A stretch of 64,000 nt of DNA. Origin: Rikenellaceae bacterium (lineage in GTDB: Bacteria > Bacteroidota > Bacteroidia > Bacteroidales > Rikenellaceae). Every line of letters starts with the position of its first letter. Position 1 is the stretch's first letter. Below are positions 26,807-35,878 of this stretch, piece after piece. The stretch spans positions 1 through 64,000 of the forward strand of contig SUZV01000005.1 in assembly GCA_015059715.1 (NCBI GenBank), given 5' to 3'. The position numbers and the translations under genes are program-made. The notes under the pieces are model-generated. The model was not told where the DNA came from. It ran no database searches and saw only the letters and a program-made list of their open reading frames with translations.

Positions 26807-29116
26807 TTAGAGTAGGAAGCTCTTGATGCGTTTAACTACAACAATGTCGCTCTCTACATCTGCCAAAGGCTCTACCTCGTGGTACTTAACATATCCAGCA
26901 CGTGGTGCGCCAACCTCCTCTGCCCAGATGCACTCCATAGTAGGGGTGTCATTCTCGGCGATAACCAATGACTTGGCCATAGCCTTAGGCGTAGCATTGT
27001 TTACAGCATCCACATATCCCTTAAGCTCGTTGATATCGCCTGCGCTAACTGGCTTAACGGCCAAGAGACCTACGCCACCCTCATAACCATTAGCATCCTT
27101 GGCGTATGCAACAACAGTCTGCTCAACATCCCATTGAGCGACGAAGAAGTGGTAAGGAACCGAAAGGTTTACCTCCTGCCAGTAGTCACGGAACTCCGAG
27201 ATAATATAGCGGTCGGGGAGTGCGTCTACGTCGACGTATGGGTCTGTAGTAATCGCGCTAAAGAGTGCTGTGGCGTTCTCAACACTATTGAGCTTTACAG
27301 CTACGATAGGACGACCAAGCGTAAGCTCTGCGTCTCCGAAGATTGTGCCATTCTCATCATCGCCATTGTATACACCCAAAAGCTCAACCTCTGGAGTTAC
27401 AGTGCCCACAGATTTAGTTGTAGCAATCACCTCGCTATATACGCAGCGAGCAAACTTACCTGTTGTAGCATCAATAGCCAAGACGTAGCCAATATACTCT
27501 GTCTCGGGGTTGAGGTTTGCTACATGGAAGCCACGACTGCCATTGTGATAGTAGTTGTAGCATAGCTTTTCGAGTGCCTCGTGAATGGTAAGGCATGGGT
27601 TCTGGCTCTCCATACACATCTGCATAAGCTGGCTAAGCATACCACTTGAAGCGTCGATAGCGGCCTGAGGGTCAAAGCCCTCGGCAACAGCAACACCTGG
27701 CTGATAGTAGATTGTCGGATCGCTTGCCTCAATCTCCATATAGAAGCTGTAAGGACCAACCTCCTTAGCCTTGAAGTCAAACTCAGCAGTCATAGGGTCG
27801 CCCTGCTCACCACTCTTGAACGATACGTATACAGGGGCTGAGGTGATAGTACCTGGGTTAGAGTCATACTCACCAGCCTCCTCGTCGATAACCTGACCAT
27901 ATGTAGGGTTAGGCTCGAAGCTGAATGCCACAACAAAGTACTCGGTATCGGCAATATCCATCTCAAACTTATTCTCGCCCGTAAGGTCGATAACGCCCTT
28001 TACTGGGTCGCGGTGCTTGAGCTCTGTGTAGTTCTCCCAGTAGTAGATATACTCAGTAATTACGCTATTGGCAATCTCAATAGGCTTCATACGGCTCTTC
28101 TTGCTGTCAATATAGCCTATGTAGTAGTAGTACTCAGCCTCGAGGTCTGAAGGGGTGATAAGAATCTCAGCCGAGTAGTGACCGATGTTCGATATGTCGA
28201 TGTCGAAAGTAAGGTCGTTTGGAGCAGCCTCGCCCGAGCGGAAGCGGAACTCCTTAGGCACGGTGGTAATATAAGACTTGCCATCCTCGTAATTTACGCC
28301 TGCAACAAATGTTGTGTACTGAGTCTTAGGTGCAAGGTTCGAGATGTTGAGTGTGCGCATGCCCGTATGGAAGAGCTTTATTTCAATCTGCTCGTTTGTA
28401 AGACCACTGCCAGCGAGCGTCTCAATCTCGGTGTTAAGCGTATTCTGGAAGAGCTCCTCGTTAGTCCATCCATACTCGCCATCAGCAGCGGTGTAAGCGT
28501 TGTACTCATCGACTGAAAGGTTGATAAGATGCCAGCTCTGCTTTGTGTCTGAAGGGGTAACGGTCACGGCTGCGGTTGTAAGGTTTACACTCGCCTTTAT
28601 CTCGAAGGTGCAAGATGACTGTTGTGCCTCGGCCGTCTTGAACTTCACCATTTTGATAGTTGTTGATGCAGCATACTCCTTGGTGTTGTCTACGCCAAAG
28701 ACTAAGAGGTAGTAGTTTGTTGCCTGCGTTAGGCCACCCACTTCGTGGTTCTCTAACTTACCACGCTTTACGTGCTCGGCCATATACTCGACAAATGTCT
28801 TTTCCTGGCTCTCGGCGTATTCTGCTATATCGGCGTAAATCTTAGCAACTATCTCGGCATCTGTTGCGCACTGCTCTACGGCGTATGCAGAGTATACCAC
28901 TGATAGATAGTCAGCCTCTAAGTCTGATGGTGTAACGTTGATACATGCAGAGGTACTAGTTACTTCGGTTACCGAAGCCTCGAATGTAAGTTCGGTAGGT
29001 GTAGGAGGATTAGGGTTATCCTGAGGTTCATCCGTCTGAGGATTATCCTTCTCACAAGCAGCCAATGATAGCGTAAATGCCATCAACACTGCCATTATCC
29101 AGTTAAATTTTCTCAT
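26807..29116 (-). CDS. Surface lipoprotein with four TPSD-type repeats
   Basis: 769 aa. Signal peptide MRKFNWIMAVLMAFTLSLAAC (lipid Cys21), nearly the same as in the 745 aa lipoprotein at 15153, then the acidic linker EKDNPQTDEPQDNPNP. Four modules carry VTPSDLEADY (~61), VTPSDTKQSW, ITPSDLEAEY and a diverged EASDPTIYY. Each has a helical insert and closing T-x-Y strands (PKTQYTTF, PETEYIGY). The C-terminal domain matches that of the 15153 protein (SVGTVTPEVELLGVYNGDDENG against SVGSVTPGVEL...DEENG). It has its own promoter and a ~190 nt leader. The role is unknown; an exposed adhesin or binding protein is inferred. Confidence 0.8.
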   Translation of the reverse strand: MRKFNWIMAVLMAFTLSLAACEKDNPQTDEPQDNPNPPTPTELTFEASVTEVTSTSACINVTPSDLEADYLSVVYSAYAVEQCATDAEIVAKIYADIAEYAESQEKTFVEYMAEHVKRGKLENHEVGGLTQATNYYLLVFGVDNTKEYAASTTIKMVKFKTAEAQQSSCTFEIKASVNLTTAAVTVTPSDTKQSWHLINLSVDEYNAYTAADGEYGWTNEELFQNTLNTEIETLAGSGLTNEQIEIKLFHTGMRTLNISNLAPKTQYTTFVAGVNYEDGKSYITTVPKEFRFRSGEAAPNDLTFDIDISNIGHYSAEILITPSDLEAEYYYYIGYIDSKKSRMKPIEIANSVITEYIYYWENYTELKHRDPVKGVIDLTGENKFEMDIADTEYFVVAFSFEPNPTYGQVIDEEAGEYDSNPGTITSAPVYVSFKSGEQGDPMTAEFDFKAKEVGPYSFYMEIEASDPTIYYQPGVAVAEGFDPQAAIDASSGMLSQLMQMCMESQNPCLTIHEALEKLCYNYYHNGSRGFHVANLNPETEYIGYVLAIDATTGKFARCVYSEVIATTKSVGTVTPEVELLGVYNGDDENGTIFGDAELTLGRPIVAVKLNSVENATALFSAITTDPYVDVDALPDRYIISEFRDYWQEVNLSVPYHFFVAQWDVEQTVVAYAKDANGYEGGVGLLAVKPVSAGDINELKGYVDAVNNATPKAMAKSLVIAENDTPTMECIWAEEVGAPRAGYVKYHEVEPLADVESDIVVVKRIKSFLL

Positions 29117-29315
29117 AGATTGGAATTGTGTTAGGTTATTATTATTTAGTAATTTAGCTATTTGATATCTGCTCTTAAGTGCGTAAGTGTTAGGCGTTTA
29201 TACTGTAATTTATTATTTGTATTACCTTGTTGTTGCCACCATATTTAGTTATCTATCTTGCCTTATCGCAAGTTACCATCTCGCATCGTGACTTTAGAGA
29301 TAGCTCTATCGAGAG

Positions 29316-29347
29316 CAAAAATAGGATTTTTTAGATGATTGACCAAA
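29316..29347 (-). promoter_or_regulatory. Promoter for the minus-strand repeat lipoprotein
   Basis: Read on the minus strand: TTTG (29347-29344), 20 nt, TATTTTTG (29323-29316), both perfect. The leader to the ATG at 29116 is about 190 nt. That interval (29117-29315) has no ORF; it holds this leader only. Confidence 0.85.
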
Positions 29348-29383
29348 TTTTTAGCACTATTTTTATGGGTTATACCTATAAAA

Positions 29384-29420
29384 ATAGTGCGAGCTACTTA
29401 GCGTAACTCGCACTATTGTA
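29384..29420 (-). terminator. Intrinsic terminator of gcvH
   Basis: On the minus strand AATAGTGCGAG and CTCGCACTATT form an 11 bp stem followed directly by TTTTAT. A second inverted repeat (GCACTATTTTTAT/ATAAAAATAGTGC) overlaps it downstream. Together they insulate gcvH from the next lipoprotein promoter. Confidence 0.85.
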
Positions 29421-29438
29421 TATGTGTTCAATGTTATA

Positions 29439-29819
29439 TTAGCCGATAAGAGCCTCGTAAGCTGACGCATCCAAAAGGGCATCAACCTCCGCAGGGTTGC
29501 TCATCTTAATCTTGATAAGCCAGCCCTCGCCGTATGGGTCCTTGTTTACGAGTGACGAGTCAGCCTCAACAGCCTCGTTGAACTCGATAACCTCGCCGCT
29601 TACTGGTGAGAAAGCATCAGATACGGTCTTAACAGCCTCGATAGAGCCGAATACCTCGTTAGCCTCAATATTCTCGCCTACGGTAGGAACGTCAACGAAA
29701 ACGATGTCACCAAGCTGTGACTGAGCATAATCGGTAATGCCGATAACGGCAACATCACCCTCTACACGGCACCACTCGTGGTCGTTAGAGTACTTCAAAT
29801 TAGCAGGTACATTAGCCAT
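29439..29819 (-). CDS. gcvH: Glycine cleavage system H protein
   Basis: 126 aa. The lipoyl carrier protein shuttles the methylamine intermediate between the P, T and L proteins. MANVPANLKYSNDHEW is the normal GcvH N-terminus, so the ATG at 29819 was chosen over an upstream in-frame start. The lipoylated lysine is Lys64 in FGSIEAVKTVSDAFSPVSGEV (two halves). The closing PYGEGWLIKIKM is typical. gcvT and gcvP are not nearby; a stand-alone gcvH may also serve lipoate metabolism. A -7 box TATATTTG lies ~90 nt upstream. Confidence 0.96.
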   Translation of the reverse strand: MANVPANLKYSNDHEWCRVEGDVAVIGITDYAQSQLGDIVFVDVPTVGENIEANEVFGSIEAVKTVSDAFSPVSGEVIEFNEAVEADSSLVNKDPYGEGWLIKIKMSNPAEVDALLDASAYEALIG

Positions 29820-29907
29820 AGTAAAAGTTGTATTAAGTTGTTGTAATAGTCTCTTTGCAATGCGTGTCACAACCATCGCTGTGCTGTTATCACACTTTCG
29901 CTGGCCA

Positions 29908-29915
29908 CAAATATA
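29908..29915 (-). promoter_or_regulatory. Likely -7 box of gcvH
   Basis: TATATTTG on the minus strand (29915-29908), with TTTT instead of TTTG at the -33 distance (20 nt). The leader is about 85 nt. Confidence 0.55.
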
Positions 29916-29974
29916 TATTTTTTTTGTGGTTTACGAAAATTTTTTACATATTTTTTGCTCTCCGCGTAAAATTA

Positions 29975-30706
29975 TTACCCAATCTTGTGTGGTAGGACAA
30001 ACTCCACCTCCTTGAAGGCGTACTCACGTATTGTGCCATCTTGGTGCTCTAAGCATAGCTCCCCCGAGGGGCGAACACCGCGTATCGTTGCTTCGAACCT
30101 CTCGCCCGAGGGGTAGGCGTAGGTAGCCAAGGTGTCTAAGTGATACATCGAGTGTCGATAGCGCATCTCGATATACGCTTTGTCGCCACTCTCAAGGATT
30201 GAGTATAAGCTACTTAGCTGCTTGGCAAAGAGCTCTAAGACCTCCCTTCGGTCAAATAGGCAGCCGCGCTCTATGGCCATCGAGGTGGGGTTGGGAAGCT
30301 CTGCTGGGAAGCTCTGTTGGTTGACGTTTATGCCTATGCCTACGATGGTGCGTGCGAGGGTATCGCCCGAGAGCGAGTGCTCGATAAGTACCCCTGTTAT
30401 CTTCCTGTCCTCGACATATATGTCGTTGGTCCACTTTATACGGCACTCGATGCCATAGTGGGCAAGGGTATATACGAGGGCGAGGGCCACAACCTCCGAG
30501 AGTAGGAACTGCTCGACGATGGGTAGGAATGTGGGCTTAAGGAGTACCGAGAAGGTGAGATTTTCGCCCTCGGTGCTGTGCCACGAGTGTCCTCGCTGTC
30601 CTCGGCCTGCGCTCTGATGCTCGGCCCAGACGATATCCAGATGGTCATACTGCGAGCTGCGTGCTTCGTCGTTTGTCGAGGTGGTATCTGCGATATGGTA
30701 TATCAT
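29975..30706 (-). CDS. birA: Biotin--[acetyl-CoA-carboxylase] ligase
   Basis: 243 aa. Activates biotin with ATP and attaches it to biotin carrier proteins. The biotinyl-AMP loop GRGQRG is at 34-39 and the catalytic lysine region KWTNDIY at 91-97. The C-terminal SH3-like domain covers ~195-240. The N-terminal HTH repressor domain of E. coli BirA is missing, so this is the ligase-only type, as usual in Bacteroidetes. It is divergent from the glutaminyl cyclase gene, and a -7 box TATCTTTG (30775-30768, minus) is visible upstream. Confidence 0.94.
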   Translation of the reverse strand: MIYHIADTTSTNDEARSSQYDHLDIVWAEHQSAGRGQRGHSWHSTEGENLTFSVLLKPTFLPIVEQFLLSEVVALALVYTLAHYGIECRIKWTNDIYVEDRKITGVLIEHSLSGDTLARTIVGIGINVNQQSFPAELPNPTSMAIERGCLFDRREVLELFAKQLSSLYSILESGDKAYIEMRYRHSMYHLDTLATYAYPSGERFEATIRGVRPSGELCLEHQDGTIREYAFKEVEFVLPHKIG

Positions 30707-30767
30707 AGCCTGTTTTATGGAATATCTCCTATATCTGTAGTTGCTGTTGTAGTGTAATATTTTAGGC

Positions 30768-30805
30768 CAAAGATACTAAAAATCCTCGAAAAAGGGTTAT
30801 ATTTG
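30768..30805. promoter_or_regulatory. Divergent -7 boxes between birA and the cyclase gene
   Basis: Minus strand TATCTTTG at 30775-30768 faces birA; plus strand TATATTTG at 30798-30805 faces the glutaminyl cyclase gene. Neither has a clear TTTG at -33, so both are inferred from the -7 element and position. Confidence 0.5.
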
Positions 30806-30842
30806 CAAATCTATTTGGTATAATTTAACGTGACGGCTTATA

Positions 30843-31679
30843 ATGATGAATATTAGAAGTTTGAGAAGGGTATCTTTGGTCGCGCTCATCGTGGTCATAG
30901 GGTTGACTTCGTGCCGAGGATGGAGCCAGAGGCGCAACGTCAATGACTTGAATACGCAGGAGGTGAGCAAGAGCTCGGAGGTGGTTATGGCCAAGCTATA
31001 TGACTACCGCGTGGTGGCTACCTATCCGCACTCGAATAGTAGCTATACGCAGGGCTTGCAGTATGTCGATGGCGTTATGTGGGAGGGTACAGGTCGCGAG
31101 GGCCACTCATACCTGCAACGCATAGACCTCAATACGGGCAAGGTCGATAGGGTGGCCTCGTTGCCGAAGGATGAGTTTGGCGAGGGCATAACCCACTACA
31201 AGGGTAACATATATCAGCTGACATGGTTGTCGCACAAGGCCTATCTATACGATAAAGATGGTGAGCTGATTCGTACCATACCATATCGCGGTGAGGGGTG
31301 GGGTATCACCACCGATGGAGAGAGGCTGTTTCTGTCGGATGGCACCTCGACAATACGTCGTATCAACCCTGAGAACTTCGTAACCGAGGAGTCTATATGC
31401 GTCACACTTGATGGTGCGCCTATGGATCTTATCAACGAGTTAGAGTGGGTAGATGGTAGCATCTGGGCAAATGTATACCTTACGGATGCCATTGTCGAGA
31501 TTGAGCCTAAGACGGGTGCGGTGCTTGGATATGTCGACCTGCCTCGCCTAAGAGATATGCTAAAGGATAATCCCGAGGCCGAGGCCCTCAACGGCGTGGC
31601 CTATAACCCCGAAAACGGACACTTCTACGTTACGGGCAAGGATTGGAATAGACTCTTCGAGATTGAGATTATAAAGTAA
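30843..31679 (+). CDS. Glutaminyl-peptide cyclotransferase, lipoprotein
   Basis: 278 aa. Signal peptide with lipobox GLTSC (Cys24), so it is membrane anchored on the periplasmic side. The rest is a plant/bacterial-type glutaminyl cyclase five-bladed beta-propeller (PF05096 family), recognised by PHSNSSYTQGLQYVDGVMWEGTG near residues 61-83, YRGEGWGIT, ELEWVDGSIWANVY and a closing LNGVAYNPENGHFYVTGKDW. It converts N-terminal Gln to pyroglutamate on exported proteins. In Bacteroidetes many exported proteins are cut by signal peptidase just before Gln, which gives it substrates. A gene encoding a methyltransferase module follows 12 nt later. Confidence 0.92.
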   Translation: MMNIRSLRRVSLVALIVVIGLTSCRGWSQRRNVNDLNTQEVSKSSEVVMAKLYDYRVVATYPHSNSSYTQGLQYVDGVMWEGTGREGHSYLQRIDLNTGKVDRVASLPKDEFGEGITHYKGNIYQLTWLSHKAYLYDKDGELIRTIPYRGEGWGITTDGERLFLSDGTSTIRRINPENFVTEESICVTLDGAPMDLINELEWVDGSIWANVYLTDAIVEIEPKTGAVLGYVDLPRLRDMLKDNPEAEALNGVAYNPENGHFYVTGKDWNRLFEIEIIK

Positions 31680-31691
31680 TAGTACATAGTT

Positions 31692-32585
31692 ATGAGTGTA
31701 ACAGAGCGCATTAAGGAGCTTTTGCAACGACATATTATAATCAAAGATGCCGCCATAGGTACTTCGCTTATAGGTGCGCGTCGCGATATTCTTCCCGAAC
31801 TGATATCTATCGACGAGCCTGAGCGCGTCGAGGCGATGTATGAGGCCTCGATAAAGGCTGGGGCTACAATAATCACTACGAACACCTTCTTGGCAGACCC
31901 TCTGTCGTTAGCCTCGTGTGGCGTGACACATACCACTGCCGAGGTTGTTGACGCGGCCCTTGCAGTGGCGAGGAGGGCTCGCGAGAGTAGCGGTAAGGAG
32001 CTCTTTATCGCTGGCTCGATAGGCCCCTCTACACGTAACATATCGTTGGCTGTAGACCTCACTGAGGAGCAGCTACGTGACAGCTACCGAGTGCTTATCG
32101 AGGCTCTTATTCGTGGTGGGGTAGATATCCTCCTAATCGAGAGCATCACCGATGTTCGTAACGCCGAGATTGCCGCTGAGCTATGTCGAGAGCTCGCCCC
32201 CGAGCTACCTATAATCTTCTCGGCTACACTCTCAAAAATTACAGGATTGTTGGCTTCGGGCCGTCCCGTAGAGAAGTTTGTTGAGGATGTGGCTAAGTAT
32301 GAGCCTTTGGCCATAGGCTTTAACTGCTCGTATGGCGTTAAGAGCATTGTCGATAATATCGAACTGCTCACACGCTTTACAGATATATGTACATACGCTG
32401 CCCCCTCGGCAGGTATTCCCGATGCTAAGGGACGCTATCCTGAGAGTGTCAAGAAGCATACAGAGACGCTACGTGTGGCTGCTGAGCGCGGTCTGCTGAG
32501 CATCGTCGGTGGCTGCTGTGGCACTACGGCAGAGTATACGCGCAGCGTAGCGCAGATGGCACGTCACTATAAACCACGTAGATAG
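31692..32585 (+). CDS. Homocysteine S-methyltransferase family protein
   Basis: 297 aa, a single PF02574 barrel. Zinc ligands are visible at Cys212 (GFNCSYG) and Cys275-Cys276 (VGGCCGTT); the N-terminal DAAIGTSL at 19-26 corresponds to the D-G-x-x-G-T motif of the family. It transfers a methyl group to homocysteine to make methionine. There are no folate, B12 or activation domains, so it is either a stand-alone enzyme using S-methylmethionine/SAM-type donors or the first module of a split MetH. It forms a tight run with the following M20 amidohydrolase gene. Confidence 0.88.
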   Translation: MSVTERIKELLQRHIIIKDAAIGTSLIGARRDILPELISIDEPERVEAMYEASIKAGATIITTNTFLADPLSLASCGVTHTTAEVVDAALAVARRARESSGKELFIAGSIGPSTRNISLAVDLTEEQLRDSYRVLIEALIRGGVDILLIESITDVRNAEIAAELCRELAPELPIIFSATLSKITGLLASGRPVEKFVEDVAKYEPLAIGFNCSYGVKSIVDNIELLTRFTDICTYAAPSAGIPDAKGRYPESVKKHTETLRVAAERGLLSIVGGCCGTTAEYTRSVAQMARHYKPRR

Positions 32586-32595
32586 AGTGAGCGGT

Positions 32596-33702
32596 ATGGA
32601 GAGTAGGGAGTTTCGTCGTGAGCTGCATCGCCACCCCGAGTTATCATTCGAGGAGCACAGAACGCAGCAGTTTATCCTATCGGCACTTCGGGCCGAGGGT
32701 ATCGAGGTGCGAGAGATTGCTCGTACAGGAGTGTTGGCAAAGATTGAGGGTCGTCGCGGAGGCCATAAGCGTGCCGTAGTACTTCGTGCCGATATCGATG
32801 CACTGCCGATAAATGAACTCAATGATGTGGAGTACCGTTCAGAAAACGAGGGTGTTATGCACGCTTGTGGCCACGATATGCATGCAGCTATGCTCTTCGG
32901 AGTGCTTCGTGAGTTAAACGGAGAGCGCGATTTCGAGGGTACGCTCTTTGGCATCTTCCAGCCTGGCGAGGAGCTTAACCCTGGCGGTGCCTCGTTGGTG
33001 CTTGGCGAGGAGCCCTTTGCCGATTATACTGTAGCTGCGGTCATAGGGCAGCACGTAGATGCTCGCCTTGAGGTGGGGCAGGTGGGTATATGTCCAGGGG
33101 TCTTTATGGCCTCGAATGATGAGTTGCGCATATATGTATCGGGACGTGGAGGTCACGCTGCGCGTCGTAGCGAGATAAACGATACGGTGACCGCCATGGC
33201 CGATATGGTGGTGCGCACCGTGGGTCTAAACTCCCCCGATGGTGTTGTCTCTGTGGGGCGACTCATTGCCGAGGGTGCTACGAATGTCATCCCCGATAGG
33301 GTATATGCCGAGGGCACTATGCGCACCTTCGATTCCGAGGAGAGGGAGCGTATACACTCTCTGCTGAGGAGTAATGCACGCGATGTGTCCCAGAGCTATG
33401 GCGTTGAGGTCGAGGTAGACATCTCGCGAGGCTACCCTACGGTAGTAAACGATATAATGCTCTCCTACGAGGCTATGATTGTGGCCACGGACGAGGGTAT
33501 CGAGGTGTGTGAGATGACGCGCCAGACGACAGCCGAGGATTTTGGCTACTATACGGAGCGTTACCCCTCGCTCTTCTTCCGCTTGGGTGTGGGCCGCGAG
33601 GCTGGGGGCTCTCATACGGCAACCTTTCTCCCCAACGAGGCCGCTTTGGAGGTAGGAGAGAGGATGATGAGGCGTATCGCGCTCCATATTTTAAATAAGT
33701 AA
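32596..33702 (+). CDS. M20-family amidohydrolase
   Basis: 368 aa from the ATG; an in-frame GTG three codons earlier (32587) is possible. The zinc peptidase core has RELHRHPELSFEEH near residue 8, Asp in VVLRADIDALPI, HACGHDMHAAML near 88-99 and the dimerisation-domain GRGGHAARR. It belongs to the amidohydrolase/IAA-amino-acid hydrolase branch (aminoacylase-like, hydrolysing N-acyl amino acids); the exact substrate cannot be told. It follows the methyltransferase module by about 10 nt and precedes rnr by 11 nt, so co-transcription is likely. Confidence 0.9.
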   Translation: MESREFRRELHRHPELSFEEHRTQQFILSALRAEGIEVREIARTGVLAKIEGRRGGHKRAVVLRADIDALPINELNDVEYRSENEGVMHACGHDMHAAMLFGVLRELNGERDFEGTLFGIFQPGEELNPGGASLVLGEEPFADYTVAAVIGQHVDARLEVGQVGICPGVFMASNDELRIYVSGRGGHAARRSEINDTVTAMADMVVRTVGLNSPDGVVSVGRLIAEGATNVIPDRVYAEGTMRTFDSEERERIHSLLRSNARDVSQSYGVEVEVDISRGYPTVVNDIMLSYEAMIVATDEGIEVCEMTRQTTAEDFGYYTERYPSLFFRLGVGREAGGSHTATFLPNEAALEVGERMMRRIALHILNK

Positions 33703-33713
33703 AACGAGATGTA

Positions 33714-35873
33714 ATGGGTAAAAAGAGAAATAAGAGGGGAAACAACCGCGATGAGCGTGCTTCGTTTATCGTCGATATGTTCAGGGAGTTTCCCGATAAT
33801 AAGTTTTCGCTTAAGCATCTTGCTGCCGCCTCGGGAGGTGCCGATAGGGATGGTCGCACGATGACCTTTGCTATCGTGCGCCAGCTTATCGACGATGGCT
33901 TTGTTGAGGAGGTGGCGAGGAGTAAGTATCGACTCTCGCGCAGGGCATTACCCAGCTACGACGGCGTGGTGGCGACGCTCACACCTGGGGCCCTATATGT
34001 GCAGGTCGAAGAGCTTGAGAGCGATGTATATGTATCGCGTAGAAATGGTTGCGGAGCGTTGGATGGCGATAGAGTTAAGGTTGTCGTGGCGCGTCGCTCG
34101 CGCGATGGCGAGCTTGAGGGCACTATTGTCGAGGTTACGGAGCGATGCAAAAAGCCCTATGTCGGAACTGCTCAGGTTACCACTAACTCGATATTTGTGA
34201 CCCCCGATAGTCGTCGTCTGGCTACGGATATATATCTTCAGCGTAAGTTATACCCCGAGGTTGAGGATGGTGATAAGCTCCTCGTTAGGGTTGTCAGCTG
34301 GCCCGAGGGCGAGCGTCTCCCCGAGGGTGAGCTTGTCGAGAGGCTTGGCAGGGCGGGAGATAACGACACCGAGATGCACGCCATACTTGCCGAGTTTGAC
34401 CTTCCATACCATTTCGAGGAGGATGTTGTACGTGCTGCCGAGAGCATAGACGGCCGTATCACCGAAGAGGAGATTGCTAAGCGTCGCGATATGCGCGATA
34501 GGGTTACGCTGACGATAGACCCTGCCGATGCCAAGGACTTCGACGATGCCCTGTCGCTCTATAGGGTCAAGGAGGGCGTTTGGGAGGTCGGAGTGCATAT
34601 TGCCGATGTCACACACTACGTTACACCTGGCTCGGTGGTAGATAACGAGGCTGTTGAGCGTGCCACGTCGGTATATCTTGTTGACCGCACAGTGCCTATG
34701 CTTCCTGAGCGACTATGTAACGAGCTATGTTCGCTACGTCCTAACGAGGATAAGCTCTGCTTCTCGGCAGTGTTTACGCTCAACGACGATGCCGAGATTA
34801 TAGAGGAGTGGTTTGGTCGCACGGTGATTCACTCGGACCGACGCTTTGCTTATGAGGAGGCGCAGAGCGTAATCGACACCGGCGAGGGCGATATGTCCGA
34901 GGAGATACTTGTGTTGCATCGTCTGGCGCAGCGTCTGCGTGCCGACAGGTTTAAGCGTGGTGCTATAGCCTTTGCTCGCGACGAGATACGTTTCCAGCTC
35001 GATGAGCAGGGTAGGCCTATAGGTGTATATACCAAGGTGCAGCGCGAGGCTAATCAGCTTATCGAGGAGTTTATGCTTCTGGCCAATCGTCGTGTTGCCG
35101 AGTTTTGTGCCCACAGAGTATCTAACGGTAGACGTGTGCCGCGACCTATGGTCTTTCGTGTTCACGACGAGCCTTCGGAGGAGAAGCTGGAGCGATTTAA
35201 GGAGTTTGCCCTGCGCTTTGGTCACTACTTCAAGGCCTCGAAGGGAAGAGCCGTAGCTAAGGAGATGAATAAGCTCTTGGGGGCAATAGAGGGGCGTGCC
35301 GAGTCAAACGCTATAACAACACTCGCGGTGCGCAGTATGGCCAAGGCGGTATATACAACAGATAACATCGGACACTATGGCCTCGCCTTCCCCTACTATA
35401 CGCACTTTACATCACCGATACGTCGCTATCCCGATATGATGGTTCACCGAGTGCTGGCCTCGTACCTCGCAGGCCAAAAGCGTGGCGATAAGAAGCTCCT
35501 TGAGCAGCTATGTGTACACTCTACCGAGCGCGAGATTCTGGCCTCGGAGGCTGAGCGTGCAAGCATAAAGTATAAGATGGCTGAGTTTATGAAGGAGCGC
35601 GTAGGTGAAGAGTTCGAGGGCACGGTGTCGGGAATGACCGACTGGGGTATATATGTCGAGCTTAACGATACTCATGTTGAGGGTATGGCCTTCCTGCGCG
35701 ATATCGACGATGATGACTACTACCGCTTCGACGAGGCCCGCTACGAGGTCATAGGTCGCTCATCAGGTGTGCGCCTCACGCTTGGTAGCCCTGTGCGTGT
35801 GCGTGTTAAGGGCGTGGATATGAACCGCCGAACACTCGATTTTAAGCTACTTATCGATACCAATAAAAGATAA
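33714..35873 (+). CDS. rnr: Ribonuclease R
   Basis: 719 aa processive 3'-5' exoribonuclease that degrades structured RNA. Order: lysine-rich start, winged-helix region (~15-75), cold-shock OB domains (~80-230), RNB catalytic domain with Asp269, Asp275, Asp277 and Asp278 in TIDPADAKDFDDALS (265-279), and a C-terminal S1 domain (~630-715, VGEEFEGTVSGMTDWGIYVEL). The length matches RNase R rather than RNase II. It lies between the amidohydrolase and mqnC with short gaps. Confidence 0.96.
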   Translation: MGKKRNKRGNNRDERASFIVDMFREFPDNKFSLKHLAAASGGADRDGRTMTFAIVRQLIDDGFVEEVARSKYRLSRRALPSYDGVVATLTPGALYVQVEELESDVYVSRRNGCGALDGDRVKVVVARRSRDGELEGTIVEVTERCKKPYVGTAQVTTNSIFVTPDSRRLATDIYLQRKLYPEVEDGDKLLVRVVSWPEGERLPEGELVERLGRAGDNDTEMHAILAEFDLPYHFEEDVVRAAESIDGRITEEEIAKRRDMRDRVTLTIDPADAKDFDDALSLYRVKEGVWEVGVHIADVTHYVTPGSVVDNEAVERATSVYLVDRTVPMLPERLCNELCSLRPNEDKLCFSAVFTLNDDAEIIEEWFGRTVIHSDRRFAYEEAQSVIDTGEGDMSEEILVLHRLAQRLRADRFKRGAIAFARDEIRFQLDEQGRPIGVYTKVQREANQLIEEFMLLANRRVAEFCAHRVSNGRRVPRPMVFRVHDEPSEEKLERFKEFALRFGHYFKASKGRAVAKEMNKLLGAIEGRAESNAITTLAVRSMAKAVYTTDNIGHYGLAFPYYTHFTSPIRRYPDMMVHRVLASYLAGQKRGDKKLLEQLCVHSTEREILASEAERASIKYKMAEFMKERVGEEFEGTVSGMTDWGIYVELNDTHVEGMAFLRDIDDDDYYRFDEARYEVIGRSSGVRLTLGSPVRVRVKGVDMNRRTLDFKLLIDTNKR

Positions 35874-35878
35874 AGGCT

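Noticed and set aside
13623..29116. Polysaccharide utilisation locus
   Set aside because: There is no SusC/SusD pair, sensor or further glycosidases; only one GH20 gene accompanies the lipoproteins, so the PUL label is not supported.
29820..29876. 19 aa N-terminal extension of GcvH
   Set aside because: GcvH proteins begin near MANVPANLKYS; the extension has no counterpart and falls in the leader.
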